64,000 nucleotides of DNA from CADEEN01 sp963738425 (lineage in GTDB: Bacteria > Pseudomonadota > Gammaproteobacteria > Burkholderiales > Burkholderiaceae_C), in assembly GCA_963738425.1 (NCBI GenBank), contig CAVTWT010000003.1, positions 124,001-188,000 of the forward strand, read 5' to 3'. The position numbers and the translations under genes were made by a program. Of the stretch, positions 52,953 through 61,683 are shown piece after piece; the stretch's first letter is position 1, and the number at the start of each line of letters is the position of its first letter. The notes under the pieces are model-generated. The model saw nothing but the letters and a program-made list of their open reading frames with translations, was not told the origin of the DNA and did not search any database.

Positions 52953-53807
52953 TCAGGGTTTGCCGCGCGCCCGGCTCAACAAGACCAGCGAAATGCCGCC
53001 GAGGATCGCTGCCGACGACAGGACCAGGCGCATCGTCAACGCTTCGGACAACAGCAGCACGCCGCCGATGGCGGCCAGCGGCGGCACCGAGAGTTGGACC
53101 GTCGCCGCGCGCAGTGCCGAAAGCTGTGGCAGCGCGGCGTACCAGATCACGTAGCCGAGGCCCGAGGTCACGGCGCCGGAGGCGATGGCGAGCAGCACGC
53201 CTGAAGGGCTGGCCTTGAACTGGCTCGCAAAGACCAGGCTCAGCACCAGCGCGAGCGGTGCGGCGCGCATGAAGTTGCCGGCGGTCGCCGCCACGGGCTC
53301 GCCTGCACTGCGCCCACGCAGCGAATAGACGCCCCACGCGATGCCGGCCGCGGCCATCAACAGCGTGCCGGCCACGGGCGGCGCGGCCAGCCCGGGCGAC
53401 ACCAGATACAGCAGTCCGCCGACCGCAAGCGCGAAGCCTGCCCACGCCACGGCCGTGAAACGCTCGCCAGCACGCAGGCCAAACACGAACATCGTCAACT
53501 GCACCGCGCCGAACAGGACCAGCGCGCCGGCGCCCGCGGGCAACGTGACGTAGGCGAACGAGAAGGCCGCGACGTAGGCCCAGAGCATCGTTGCGGCCAG
53601 CCAGTCGGCGCGCGCAGGGGCGGGTTGGTTGCGCCAGCGCACGATGGCCATCAACACCAATGCGCCCGACACCAGGCGCACGCTGCCGAAGCTGGCCGCA
53701 TCGATGCTTGCCTGCTGCAGCGCCAACCGGCAGAGCAGGGAGTTCGCCGCGAAGGCCAGCATCGCCAACACGGTGAGCGCCATCGTGTGTGCGGTCGTGC
53801 GTGCCAT
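52953..53807 (-). CDS. EamA-family DMT transporter
   Basis: This 284-residue membrane protein has ten predicted hydrophobic segments in two EamA repeats, including LTVLAMLAFAANSLLCRLAL, AYVTLPAGAGALVLFGAVQLTM, GIAWGVYSLRGR, GAVTSGLGYVIWYAALPQLSA and VPPLAAIGGVLLLSEALT. Family members export metabolites or amino acids; the substrate is unknown. It diverges from the ABC ATPase gene and follows the TetR gene's direction. Confidence 0.88.
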   Translation of the reverse strand: MARTTAHTMALTVLAMLAFAANSLLCRLALQQASIDAASFGSVRLVSGALVLMAIVRWRNQPAPARADWLAATMLWAYVAAFSFAYVTLPAGAGALVLFGAVQLTMFVFGLRAGERFTAVAWAGFALAVGGLLYLVSPGLAAPPVAGTLLMAAAGIAWGVYSLRGRSAGEPVAATAGNFMRAAPLALVLSLVFASQFKASPSGVLLAIASGAVTSGLGYVIWYAALPQLSALRAATVQLSVPPLAAIGGVLLLSEALTMRLVLSSAAILGGISLVLLSRARGKP

Positions 53808-53880
53808 GAAGCGATGGTAGGCGCAAGGTCATCGGCCGACGGCTCTGCTTGGATCGAAAGCGCTCCCTACAATCGTCTGC

Positions 53881-54789
53881 ATGCCCGCTGTCGTGTTCGA
53901 TCAGGTCGCCAAGACCTATGCCGGCGCACGCGGTGAAGTGCGTGCGCTCGACGGCATTTCGTTCGCCATCGAATCGGGAGAATTCTTCGGCCTGCTCGGC
54001 CCCAACGGTGCCGGCAAGACGACGCTGATCTCGATCCTCGCTGGCCTGACGCGGGCCACGCGCGGCACGGTCACCGTGATGGGTCACGATGTCGTGCGCG
54101 ACTATGCGGCCGCGCGCAAGTCGCTCGGCATCGTGCCGCAGGAACTGGTGTTCGACCCGTTCTTCTCGGTGCGCGAATGCCTGCGCATCCAGAGCGGCTA
54201 CTTCGGCATCCGCCGCAATGACGCCTGGATCGACGAGCTGCTCGCCGGCCTCGGCCTGGCCGACAAGGCCGACGTCAACACACGCCAGCTCTCGGGTGGC
54301 ATGAAGCGCCGCGTCCTGGTGGCGCAGGCGCTGGTGCACAAGCCGCCGGTGATCGTGCTCGACGAACCCACTGCGGGCGTCGATGTGGAACTGCGGCAGA
54401 CGCTGTGGGGTTTTATCGCCAACCTGAACAAGGAGGGCCACACGGTGCTGCTGACGACGCACTACCTCGAAGAAGCCGAAGCGCTGTGCGGCCGCATCGC
54501 GATGGTCAAGCAGGGTCGTGTGGTGGCGCTTGACCGCACCGCCAACCTGCTCGCCGGCACCGCGAGCACGATGCTGCGTTTCAAGACCGACGATGCGCTG
54601 CCGACCGATGTGGCGGCGCATGCGCGGGTCACCGGGCGCATCGCCCAGGTCACGGCGCATGACGCCGCCGAGGTCGAAACCATCCTCGGCCGCTTGCGCC
54701 AGGGTGGCGTGCGCATCGAAGACCTGGAGATCGGGCGTGCCGATCTGGAGGATGTGTTCATCGAGATCATGCAGAAGGAAAGTGCATGA
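53881..54789 (+). CDS. ABC-2 type transporter ATP-binding protein (YadG/NodI-like)
   Basis: This 302-residue ABC ATPase has Walker A GPNGAGKTT at 40-48, signature LSGGMKRRVLVAQALV, Walker B VIVLDEPTAGVD and H-switch TTHYLEEAE, and a C-terminal extension (VARVTG...IEIMQKES). It is coupled with an ABC-2 permease through a 4-base overlap and is predicted to form an exporter. The equivalent pair sits between mlaB and ibaG-murA in many betaproteobacteria (family knowledge); here it is about 17 kb from mla. Its substrate is unknown. Confidence 0.9.
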   Translation: MPAVVFDQVAKTYAGARGEVRALDGISFAIESGEFFGLLGPNGAGKTTLISILAGLTRATRGTVTVMGHDVVRDYAAARKSLGIVPQELVFDPFFSVRECLRIQSGYFGIRRNDAWIDELLAGLGLADKADVNTRQLSGGMKRRVLVAQALVHKPPVIVLDEPTAGVDVELRQTLWGFIANLNKEGHTVLLTTHYLEEAEALCGRIAMVKQGRVVALDRTANLLAGTASTMLRFKTDDALPTDVAAHARVTGRIAQVTAHDAAEVETILGRLRQGGVRIEDLEIGRADLEDVFIEIMQKESA

Positions 54790-55555
54790 ACCTCGTGAAC
54801 CTCGCTGGTGCCGGCACGCTCTTCAGGAAAGAAATCCTGCGCTTCTGGAAGGTCAGCGTGCAGACCGTCGCCGCGCCGGTGCTGACGGCCGTGCTCTACC
54901 TGCTGATCTTCGGCCACGTGCTCGAAGCGCATGTGCAGGTCTTCCCCGGCGTCGGCTACACGAGCTTCCTGATCCCGGGCCTGGTGATGATGAGCGTGCT
55001 GCAGAACGCCTATGCCAACAGCAGCAGCTCGCTGATCCAGAGCAAGATCAGCGGCAACCTGGTGTTCCTGCTGGTCTCACCGCTGTCGCACTGGGCCTGG
55101 TTCGCGGCTTACGTCGGTGCGAGCGTGGTGCGCGGGCTGGCGGTGGGCTTGGGTGTGTTCGCAGTCACGGTGTGGTTTGCGCCGGCGCATTTCGAAGAGC
55201 CATGGTGGATCATCATTTTTGCGGTGCTGGGCGCCGGCATGCTCGGCACTTTGGGCTTGGTGTCCGGCCTGTGGGCAGAAAAGTTCGACCAGACCGCGGC
55301 CTTCCAGAATTTCCTGATCATGCCGATGACCTTCCTCTCGGGCGTCTTCTATTCGGTGCATTCGCTGCCAACGTTCTGGCAGGGCCTGTCGCACCTGAAT
55401 CCTTTCTTCTACATGATCGACGGCTTCCGGCGCGGTTTCTTCGGCGTCAGCGACGTGTCGCCGTGGTTGTCGCTGGCGGTCGTGGGTCGAGCTTTCTGAT
55501 CATCTCGGCGCTGGCGTTGCGCCTCTTGGCCACCGGCTACAAGATTCGAAGCTGA
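54786..55555 (+). CDS. ABC-2 type transporter permease (YadH/NodJ-like, frameshifted at the end)
   Basis: This permease pairs with the preceding ATPase. Six hydrophobic segments are visible, with the ABC-2 signature region QTAAFQNFLIMPMTFLSGVFYSVHSLP and the C-terminal FYMIDGFRRGFFGVSD. The first frame stops at 55499 (VVGRAF). One base over, the sequence continues FLIISALALRLLATGYKIRS to a stop at 55553-55555, the family ending. A missing base at about 55486-55492 explains this. It is transcribed with the ATPase gene, and the patatin gene follows at 6 bases. Confidence 0.85.
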
Positions 55556-55560
55556 TCGCC

Positions 55561-56721
55561 ATGAAGCTGCCCTATGACCGCGTCGCTCTCGTGCTGCAAG
55601 GCGGCGGCGCGCTCGGTGCCTATCAGGGCGGCGTCTTCGAAGGCTTGACCGAGGCCGGCATCGAGTGCGATTGGGCGGCCGGCATTTCCATCGGTGCGAT
55701 CAATGCGGCGCTGATTGCCGGCAATGAACCTGCGCAGCGCGTCGATCGCTTGCGCGAGTTCTGGAACACCGTCACTGCGCCGCCGCTGCTGCCGCCCACG
55801 GCCGCGTGGTGGGCCGACGCGCTGGAGTCGGGCGGCGCCGCGTCGAGAACCGCGCTCGGCTGGTTCGAGGCCTCGCGCGCGCTGCTCGAAGGTCAGCGGG
55901 GGTTCTTCGTGCCGCGTGTGCCGTCGCCCGCATTCAGCACGCAATCCGCGCCGAGCGAACTCAGCCACTACGACACCGCGCCGCTGCGGGCTACGCTCGA
56001 ACGGCTGGTCGACTTCGACCGTATCAATCACAAGAAAGGTCTGCGCCTGACCGTCTCGGCCGTCAACATCGAGAGCGGCAACTTCGAGCTCTTCGACAGC
56101 CAGCGTGGCCCATGGGCCGGGCGCCTCGCCGCTGCGCACATCGTGGCGTCGGGCGCGCTGCCGCCGGGTTTTGCGGCGGTGGAGATCGAAGGCCAGCACT
56201 ACTGGGATGGTGGTCTGGTGTCGAACACGCCTTTGGCCACCGTGCTCGATGAAGAGCCGCGGCGCGACACGCTGGCGTTTCAAGTGGATCTGTGGAGTGC
56301 GCTCGGCCCGCTGCCGAAGAACCTGCTCGACGTCGAAGAGCGCGCCAAGGACATCCGCTTTTCGAGCCGCACGCGCGCGGTGACGCGGCAGCTCGAACGC
56401 GAGCGTCATCTGCGCCGCCTGCTGCGCGAAGTGCTGGCGCGCGTCCCTGCGAGCCAGCGCAAGGGTGATGCATGGTGCGCGGAAGCCGAGGCGCAAGCGT
56501 CCGACAAGACCTTCAACGTCGTCCACCTGATCTACCAGGACAAGGCCTGGGACAGCCACCACAAGGACTACGAGTTCAGCGCGCTGTCGATGCGCGACCA
56601 CTGGGCCAGTGGCCTGGCCGATATCCGGCGCACGCTGGCCCATCCGGACTGGCTGGCGCCGCCCGGGCCGTCGCAATCGACCGTCACGCACGACGTGCAC
56701 CGCGGCCCCAACAATCGCTGA
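55561..56721 (+). CDS. Patatin-like phospholipase (DUF3734-type)
   Basis: This 386-residue predicted lipid hydrolase has the oxyanion GGGALGAYQGGV (residues 14-25), the nucleophile elbow GISIG with S43, and the Asp of the Ser-Asp dyad in WDGGLVSNTP. The long C-terminal extension after residue 210 (RRDTLAFQVDLWSALG..., RERHLRRLLREVL) is the DUF3734 type seen in patatins near PHA-metabolism genes. It is likely cytoplasmic, with no signal peptide. It is downstream of the ABC-2 genes. Confidence 0.9.
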   Translation: MKLPYDRVALVLQGGGALGAYQGGVFEGLTEAGIECDWAAGISIGAINAALIAGNEPAQRVDRLREFWNTVTAPPLLPPTAAWWADALESGGAASRTALGWFEASRALLEGQRGFFVPRVPSPAFSTQSAPSELSHYDTAPLRATLERLVDFDRINHKKGLRLTVSAVNIESGNFELFDSQRGPWAGRLAAAHIVASGALPPGFAAVEIEGQHYWDGGLVSNTPLATVLDEEPRRDTLAFQVDLWSALGPLPKNLLDVEERAKDIRFSSRTRAVTRQLERERHLRRLLREVLARVPASQRKGDAWCAEAEAQASDKTFNVVHLIYQDKAWDSHHKDYEFSALSMRDHWASGLADIRRTLAHPDWLAPPGPSQSTVTHDVHRGPNNR

Positions 56722-56765
56722 CACGCAAGCGCTGACACAATGACCGCCATTCGAAGGAGATCTGC

Positions 56766-57377
56766 ATGAACCACCGCCTTTCACCGGCCGACGACGAGAA
56801 CGGCAAAGACAAGGCCGACAAGCCCGAGCGCAGCAGCAGCCTGATGGAGCAGCTTGCCTTCAAGTCGCGCTTCGTCATGGTCTTCGGCGAGATCGACGAC
56901 AAGGCCGCCCGCGCCACCTGCGAGCGCCTGATCCTGCTCGCGCAGGAGTCCGACGCGCCGATCCACATGCTCGTCTCGTCACCGGGCGGCCATGTCGAAT
57001 CCGGCGACGCCATCCACGACATGATCCGCTTCGTGCGCGCGCCGGTGACGACCATCGGCAGCGGCTGGGTCGCCAGCGCCGGCACGCACATCTTCCTCGC
57101 CGCGCCGAAAGAGCGCCGCGTGTGCCTGCCCAACACGCGCTTCATGATTCACCAGCCGTCGGGGGGTGCTGGTGGCCGCGCCAGCGACATCGCGATCCAG
57201 GCGCAGGAGATCATCAAGATGCGCGAACGTATCGCTCGCGTCATCGCCAAGGAAACCGGCCAGAAGCTGGAGCGCGTGCTGGTCGACATCGACCGCGACC
57301 ACTGGATGAGCGCGCAGGAGGCGATCGAGTATGGGCTGGTGGCGCGGGTGATCGAGAAGCAGAGCGAGCTGAAGTAG
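56766..57377 (+). CDS. ClpP-like serine protease (Clp proteolytic subunit paralogue)
   Basis: This 203-residue protein of the ClpP/crotonase-fold peptidase family keeps the catalytic triad: S104 in GSGWVASAGTHIFLAA, H129 in MIHQPSGGAGG, and D174 in VLVDIDRDHWMSAQEA. The oxyanion loop is SSPGGHVESG. It differs from housekeeping ClpP by an extra N-terminal charged stretch (ENGKDKADKPERSS). The usual clpP-clpX-lon neighbours are absent, so this is likely a second ClpP-type protein. A strong AAGGAGAT site precedes the ATG. It is convergent with the M48 gene. Confidence 0.9.
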   Translation: MNHRLSPADDENGKDKADKPERSSSLMEQLAFKSRFVMVFGEIDDKAARATCERLILLAQESDAPIHMLVSSPGGHVESGDAIHDMIRFVRAPVTTIGSGWVASAGTHIFLAAPKERRVCLPNTRFMIHQPSGGAGGRASDIAIQAQEIIKMRERIARVIAKETGQKLERVLVDIDRDHWMSAQEAIEYGLVARVIEKQSELK

Positions 57378-57393
57378 CTCGGCCGCGGTCTGT

Positions 57394-59370
57394 CTAGCGC
57401 AGTGCGTCGGCGACCGGCACGCCGAGCGCCAGACAGGCCAGATGCAGTGAGTCACCGCGGCTCGGCTGACTGAGCAGCGAACGAGATAACGCTGCATCGA
57501 TCCACGCCCGAAGCAGCAGCGGTCTTTGCATGACCGACAGCTGTCGCACGCGCAAGGCCGCCATCAGCTCGTGCTGATACGTTGGCACGGTGGGCGGTGC
57601 GAGCCCGCCACCGGGGCTGCGCCGTGGCGGCAGGCCCATGGCTTCGAGCGCAGCGAGGGCATCGACAAGCCATGGGTGCTGAGCGGCGCTGTCGTTGGTC
57701 AACACGCGCGCCATGCAGCGTGTTGCGGCGCGCACTTCGTCGGCATGGGTGGTCAAGGTGCCGCGCGCGGGCGCGGCCTGCCAGGGTGCGAAGAAGTGCT
57801 GGATGACGAGTGCGCGCCACTGATCCGCGGCGGACTCTGCCCCGGCGAGCGCCGGGTGGCCTCGGCGTTGGGCCCACTCGTGCCGCAGGCGCTGCTTGTG
57901 CAACGGCGGTGACTGCCGTAGGCGGTCGAGCAGCTTTCCCATGACCAGGCGGCGTGCCCCCGGTCGCAGCACCTGCACCTCTTCGCGTACGGCGCTGGCC
58001 ACATGCAGGTCGACCGTCGCCGCCTCGTAGGCGCGCCAGCGGGCCGCAGCGTCGTGCGCGCGCGGGTCGATCGCCAGGGCCAACATGGCGGCCTGCCACT
58101 CGCCGATGCCGTACCACCGCTCGATGCGGCGCAGCGCGTCGCGCTCGCGCTCGGCATCGTCGAAATGGGTCGGCTTCTGGGTCGCGTCGTGACGCGCGGA
58201 CTCCGGGCTGGACACACCCGGGTGCCACGAACTCAGCGCAGGGCTTGCCGCGGTTTCTGCCAGCTCAGCCCGACCTGGGCCTTGGGCGTTGCCGGCGACT
58301 GCTGGTGCCATCAACGCCAAAGGCTGCTCCATCATGTCGGCGCCTTCCATGGCCAAGCGATCTGCGGCCAGCAGTACTTCATCGGCCTCGAACGACCGCC
58401 CGTACAAGCGCGACAAGCGATCGGCCAGCGGCGGGTGTGTGGCCAGCCATTGCCGCCATCCGCCGCTGCGCGGCGCCACGTCGCTCGACAACAGCAGATG
58501 CGCCAAGCTTGATGTATGCGCGCTGGCCAGGCCCTTGATCCGCCGCGCTTGTTGATCGGCGATCTTGCGCAGCGCGCCGCCGAGGCCATCGACATGGCGC
58601 GCGAACTTGACCGCCGACGCATCGGCGAGGAACTCGCGTTGCCGGCTCACCGCGGCTTGCAGCAGGCGGCCAGCGAGCCAGCCGAGCGAGCCGACGGCCA
58701 TCAGGCCGAGACCGAACAAGGCGCCAGCGCCGCGGCGGCCGCGCTCGTCTGTGCTCCACAGCGATAGCCCCAGTCCCCAGATCATCTGCAGGCCCCAGAC
58801 CAGACCGACCAGGCGCATGTTCAGCCGTGTGTCGCCATGCACGATGTGGCTGAACTCGTGCGCGACCACGCCCTGCAGTTCGGCGCGGGTCAGGCGCTCG
58901 AGCGCACCGCGTGTGACGACGACCACAGCGTCGTCACCGCGCCATCCGGCAGCCAGCGCATTGATCGCATCGTCGCGCGGCAGCACCCAGGCTTGCGGGG
59001 CAGGCCGCTGGCCACTGGCGATTGCCATCTCCTGCACGACGTTGACAAAGCGCTGCTCGCGGCGCGCGTGTTCGTCGTTGCCACTGGGCTGCGCGGGGCG
59101 CGCGCCGGCCAGCTCGGCCACATGCGGGCCACCCTTGTGCAGGCGCATCGACTCGACCCAGCAGCCGCCGAGCACGAACAGCAGCACGAGGCCGGTGTTG
59201 GTTTCGATGAAATAGGTCGGCAGGCCGCGCGCGAACGGTACGGTGATCCAGAAGATCAGCGCCAGCACAAGGTTGACGGCGACGACCAGGCCAAGCACGA
59301 CCAGCACGAACATGCCGATCAGTTGCCGCGTCTGTTGCTCAGCGGCTTCCTGGTGGCGGCGAAAGCGCAT
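57394..59370 (-). CDS. M48 family metalloprotease with long C-terminal region
   Basis: This 658-residue integral membrane protease has two N-terminal hydrophobic segments (about 18-48 and 59-71). The zinc motif HEFSHIVHGD is at 171-180, and the third ligand Glu is in REFLADASAVKFA, as in HtpX/Oma1-type M48 enzymes. Two more hydrophobic stretches lie between them. After residue about 340 a long cytoplasmic extension (about 320 residues, Ala/Arg-rich) has no family I recognise. It is transcribed right after lemA, the usual LemA-M48 pairing. It probably acts in membrane-protein quality control. Confidence 0.88.
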   Translation of the reverse strand: MRFRRHQEAAEQQTRQLIGMFVLVVLGLVVAVNLVLALIFWITVPFARGLPTYFIETNTGLVLLFVLGGCWVESMRLHKGGPHVAELAGARPAQPSGNDEHARREQRFVNVVQEMAIASGQRPAPQAWVLPRDDAINALAAGWRGDDAVVVVTRGALERLTRAELQGVVAHEFSHIVHGDTRLNMRLVGLVWGLQMIWGLGLSLWSTDERGRRGAGALFGLGLMAVGSLGWLAGRLLQAAVSRQREFLADASAVKFARHVDGLGGALRKIADQQARRIKGLASAHTSSLAHLLLSSDVAPRSGGWRQWLATHPPLADRLSRLYGRSFEADEVLLAADRLAMEGADMMEQPLALMAPAVAGNAQGPGRAELAETAASPALSSWHPGVSSPESARHDATQKPTHFDDAERERDALRRIERWYGIGEWQAAMLALAIDPRAHDAAARWRAYEAATVDLHVASAVREEVQVLRPGARRLVMGKLLDRLRQSPPLHKQRLRHEWAQRRGHPALAGAESAADQWRALVIQHFFAPWQAAPARGTLTTHADEVRAATRCMARVLTNDSAAQHPWLVDALAALEAMGLPPRRSPGGGLAPPTVPTYQHELMAALRVRQLSVMQRPLLLRAWIDAALSRSLLSQPSRGDSLHLACLALGVPVADALR

Positions 59371-59386
59371 CGCCTGCTTGCCGGGT

Positions 59387-59983
59387 TCAGGCCAGATTCA
59401 CTCGCGGGGCCGCTCGTTCGACTTCTTTCGTCGTGCTCTCCAGCATCGCCGCTTCGCGGAAGCTGAACAGCCCGGCGATGAGGTTCGTCGGCGCTTGCTG
59501 CGCCGCGTTGTTGTACTCGAGCACCGAGTCATTGAAGGCCTGGCGCGCGAAGGCGATGCGGTTTTCGGTGTGGCCCAATTCTTCGGAAAGGCTTTGCAGC
59601 GTACCGTCGGCTTTCAACTCCGGATACGCCTCGACGACGACGTTCAGCTTGTTCATCAGGCCCGCCAACGTGCCTTCCGCACCAGCCAGCGCGGCGATGC
59701 GTGCGCTGTCCATCGGCTTGGCGGCCGCGGCCTCGCTGGCGCTCTTGGCGCCGTTGCGCGCGGCGATGACCGCTTCCAGCGTGTCGCGCTCGTGCTGCAC
59801 ATACTTCTTGGCCACATCGACGAGGTTGGGAATCAGGTCGTAGCGCCGCTTCAATTGCACGTCGATCTGCGCAAAGGCATTGCCGATCTCGTTGCGGTGC
59901 CGCACCAGGCGGTTGTAGGCGGCCAGCGCCCACAGAGCCAGGACGACGAGGATGGCGAGCGTGACGACTGCAGTGGTGTTCAT
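59387..59983 (-). CDS. lemA: LemA family protein
   Basis: This 198-residue protein has one N-terminal membrane anchor (VVTLAILVVLALWALAAYN) followed by the LemA helical bundle (YNRLVRHRNEIGNAFAQIDV, QLKRRYDLIPNLVDVAKKY, SEELGHTENRIAFARQAFND, YNNAAQQAPTNLIAGLF). Its function is poorly defined, but it is usually encoded with M48 proteases, as here, 16 bases upstream. It diverges from ibaG. Confidence 0.93.
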   Translation of the reverse strand: MNTTAVVTLAILVVLALWALAAYNRLVRHRNEIGNAFAQIDVQLKRRYDLIPNLVDVAKKYVQHERDTLEAVIAARNGAKSASEAAAAKPMDSARIAALAGAEGTLAGLMNKLNVVVEAYPELKADGTLQSLSEELGHTENRIAFARQAFNDSVLEYNNAAQQAPTNLIAGLFSFREAAMLESTTKEVERAAPRVNLA

Positions 59984-60041
59984 GGCGATGGTTCCCCCTT
60001 CGTCAGCGAATGTAGCGGCCCGCCCCTAGAATTCAACCGCC

Positions 60042-60317
60042 ATGACCGACCCGACCGCCGCAGAAGTGAAGGATTTCATTGCCGCCGGCCTCGATTGCAC
60101 GCATCTCGAGGTCGAAGGTGACGGCCGGCACTTCTTTGCCACCATCGTCGCCGCCGATTTCGAGGGCCGGACGCGGGTGCAACGCCACCAGCGCGTCTAT
60201 GAGGCGCTGGGCGATAGAATGCGCGCTCAAATCCACGCGCTGTCGATGAAGACACTCACCCCTGCCGAGTGGCAAGCCCTTCCGGCCCCCGCTACGGCAC
60301 ACCCGCACCACCATTGA
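60042..60317 (+). CDS. ibaG: BolA family protein IbaG
   Basis: This 91-residue BolA/IbaG protein partners with monothiol glutaredoxins in Fe-S cluster trafficking. The BolA pattern includes FIAAGLDCTHLEVEGDGRHFFATIV...FEGRTRVQRHQRVYEALGDRM and IHALSMKTLTPAEW, with the conserved ligand His in RHFF and the C-terminal His-rich end (HPHHH). It lies directly upstream of murA, as in E. coli and betaproteobacteria. Confidence 0.93.
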   Translation: MTDPTAAEVKDFIAAGLDCTHLEVEGDGRHFFATIVAADFEGRTRVQRHQRVYEALGDRMRAQIHALSMKTLTPAEWQALPAPATAHPHHH

Positions 60318-60319
60318 AT

Positions 60320-60343
60320 CGCCCGCGGCGCGCGCTGCGGGCG
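60320..60343 (+). terminator. GC hairpin between ibaG and murA
   Basis: A 7-bp stem CGCCCGC (60320-60326) pairs with GCGGGCG (60337-60343) around a 10-base loop, right after the ibaG stop. There is no T-run, so it could be an attenuator or processing hairpin rather than a full terminator. Confidence 0.35.
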
Positions 60344-60417
60344 GCTGGTGGCGCGTGCTTGCAGACAGTGTCCACCTGAGCCCCTTGCGGCCCACGTCGT
60401 CAGACTGAAAGACGACC

Positions 60418-61683
60418 ATGGACAAACTCCTCATCCGCGGCGGCCAGCGCCTCCAAGGCGAGATCGCCATTGCCGGCGCGAAGAACGCCGCGCTGCCTGA
60501 ATTGTGTGCGGCGCTGCTGATCGCCGAGCCGCTCGTGCTCGACAACGTCCCCAAGCTGCAGGACGTGGCGACGATGGCCAAGCTGCTGCGCCACATGGGC
60601 GTGGCGATCGAGCGACCAGAAAGCGCGCCGACACGCATGATCCTCGACGCCACGCGCATCGGCGCGCCCGAAGCGCCGTATGAGCTGGTGAAGACGATGC
60701 GCGCGTCGATCCTCGTGCTCGGTCCTTTGCTGGCGCGGTTCGGCGAGGCCAAGGTGTCCTTGCCCGGCGGTTGCGCGATCGGCTCGCGGCCGGTGGACCA
60801 GCACATCAAGGGCTTGCAGGCGATGGGCGCGCAGATCGATGTCGAGCACGGCTACATCGTCGCCAAAGCGACGAAGCTCAAAGGCGCGCGCATCACCACT
60901 GACATGGTCACGGTCACCGGCACCGAGAACCTGCTGATGGCCGCGGCACTGGCCGAAGGCGAAACGCTGCTCGAAAACGCCGCGCAGGAACCCGAGGTCA
61001 CCGACTTGGCCGAGCTGCTGATCGCCATGGGCGCGAAGATCGAAGGCCAGGGCACGAGCCGCATTCGCGTGCAAGGCGTGAGCGAGCTTCATGCGCCGAA
61101 GTCGCCGCACCGCATCATCCCGGATCGCATCGAGACCGGCACCTTCCTCTGCGCCGTCACGGCGGCCGGCGGCGACGTCAAGCTCACTGGCACCTGCGCT
61201 GACCACCTCGACGCGGTGATCGACAAGCTGCGCGAAGCCGGTGCGCAGATCGACGAGGGCGAGGGCTGGATGCGCGTGCGCATGAACGGACGGCCCAAAG
61301 CCGTGAGCTTTCGCACCAGCGAGTACCCGGCGTTTCCGACCGACATGCAAGCCCAGTTGATGACGGTGAACTGCATCGCCGAAGGCAGCGCGCGCATCAG
61401 CGAAACGATCTTCGAAAACCGCTTCATGCACGTCAACGAACTCGTGCGCCTGGGCGCGAAGATCGAGGTCGATGGCCACACCGCCGTCGTGCACGGCGTG
61501 CCACAGCTGTCGGGCGCGACGGTGATGGCGACCGATCTGCGCGCGTCGGCGAGCCTCGTGATTGCCGGGCTCGTGGCCGAAGGGCAGACGCTGGTCGATC
61601 GCATCTACCACTTGGACCGCGGCTACGACCGCATGGAAGCGAAGTTGCGCGGCGTGGGCGCGAACATCGAGAGGACGTCTTGA
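60418..61683 (+). CDS. murA: UDP-N-acetylglucosamine 1-carboxyvinyltransferase MurA
   Basis: MurA transfers enolpyruvate from PEP to UDP-GlcNAc, the first committed step of peptidoglycan synthesis. The 421-residue product has KLLIRGGQRLQGEIAIAGAK with the catalytic lysine region, the fosfomycin-target cysteine C119 in SLPGGCAIGSRP, and the conserved FPTDMQAQLM and ENRFMHVNELVRLGA. The start codon ATG is in the expected place. Its stop overlaps the hisG start by one base. Confidence 0.96.
   Translation: MDKLLIRGGQRLQGEIAIAGAKNAALPELCAALLIAEPLVLDNVPKLQDVATMAKLLRHMGVAIERPESAPTRMILDATRIGAPEAPYELVKTMRASILVLGPLLARFGEAKVSLPGGCAIGSRPVDQHIKGLQAMGAQIDVEHGYIVAKATKLKGARITTDMVTVTGTENLLMAAALAEGETLLENAAQEPEVTDLAELLIAMGAKIEGQGTSRIRVQGVSELHAPKSPHRIIPDRIETGTFLCAVTAAGGDVKLTGTCADHLDAVIDKLREAGAQIDEGEGWMRVRMNGRPKAVSFRTSEYPAFPTDMQAQLMTVNCIAEGSARISETIFENRFMHVNELVRLGAKIEVDGHTAVVHGVPQLSGATVMATDLRASASLVIAGLVAEGQTLVDRIYHLDRGYDRMEAKLRGVGANIERTS

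Noticed and set aside
53881..55555. NodI-NodJ nodulation factor exporter
   Set aside because: NodIJ-like ABC-2 pairs are widespread, no nod genes are near, and the pair belongs to a conserved core-gene neighbourhood.
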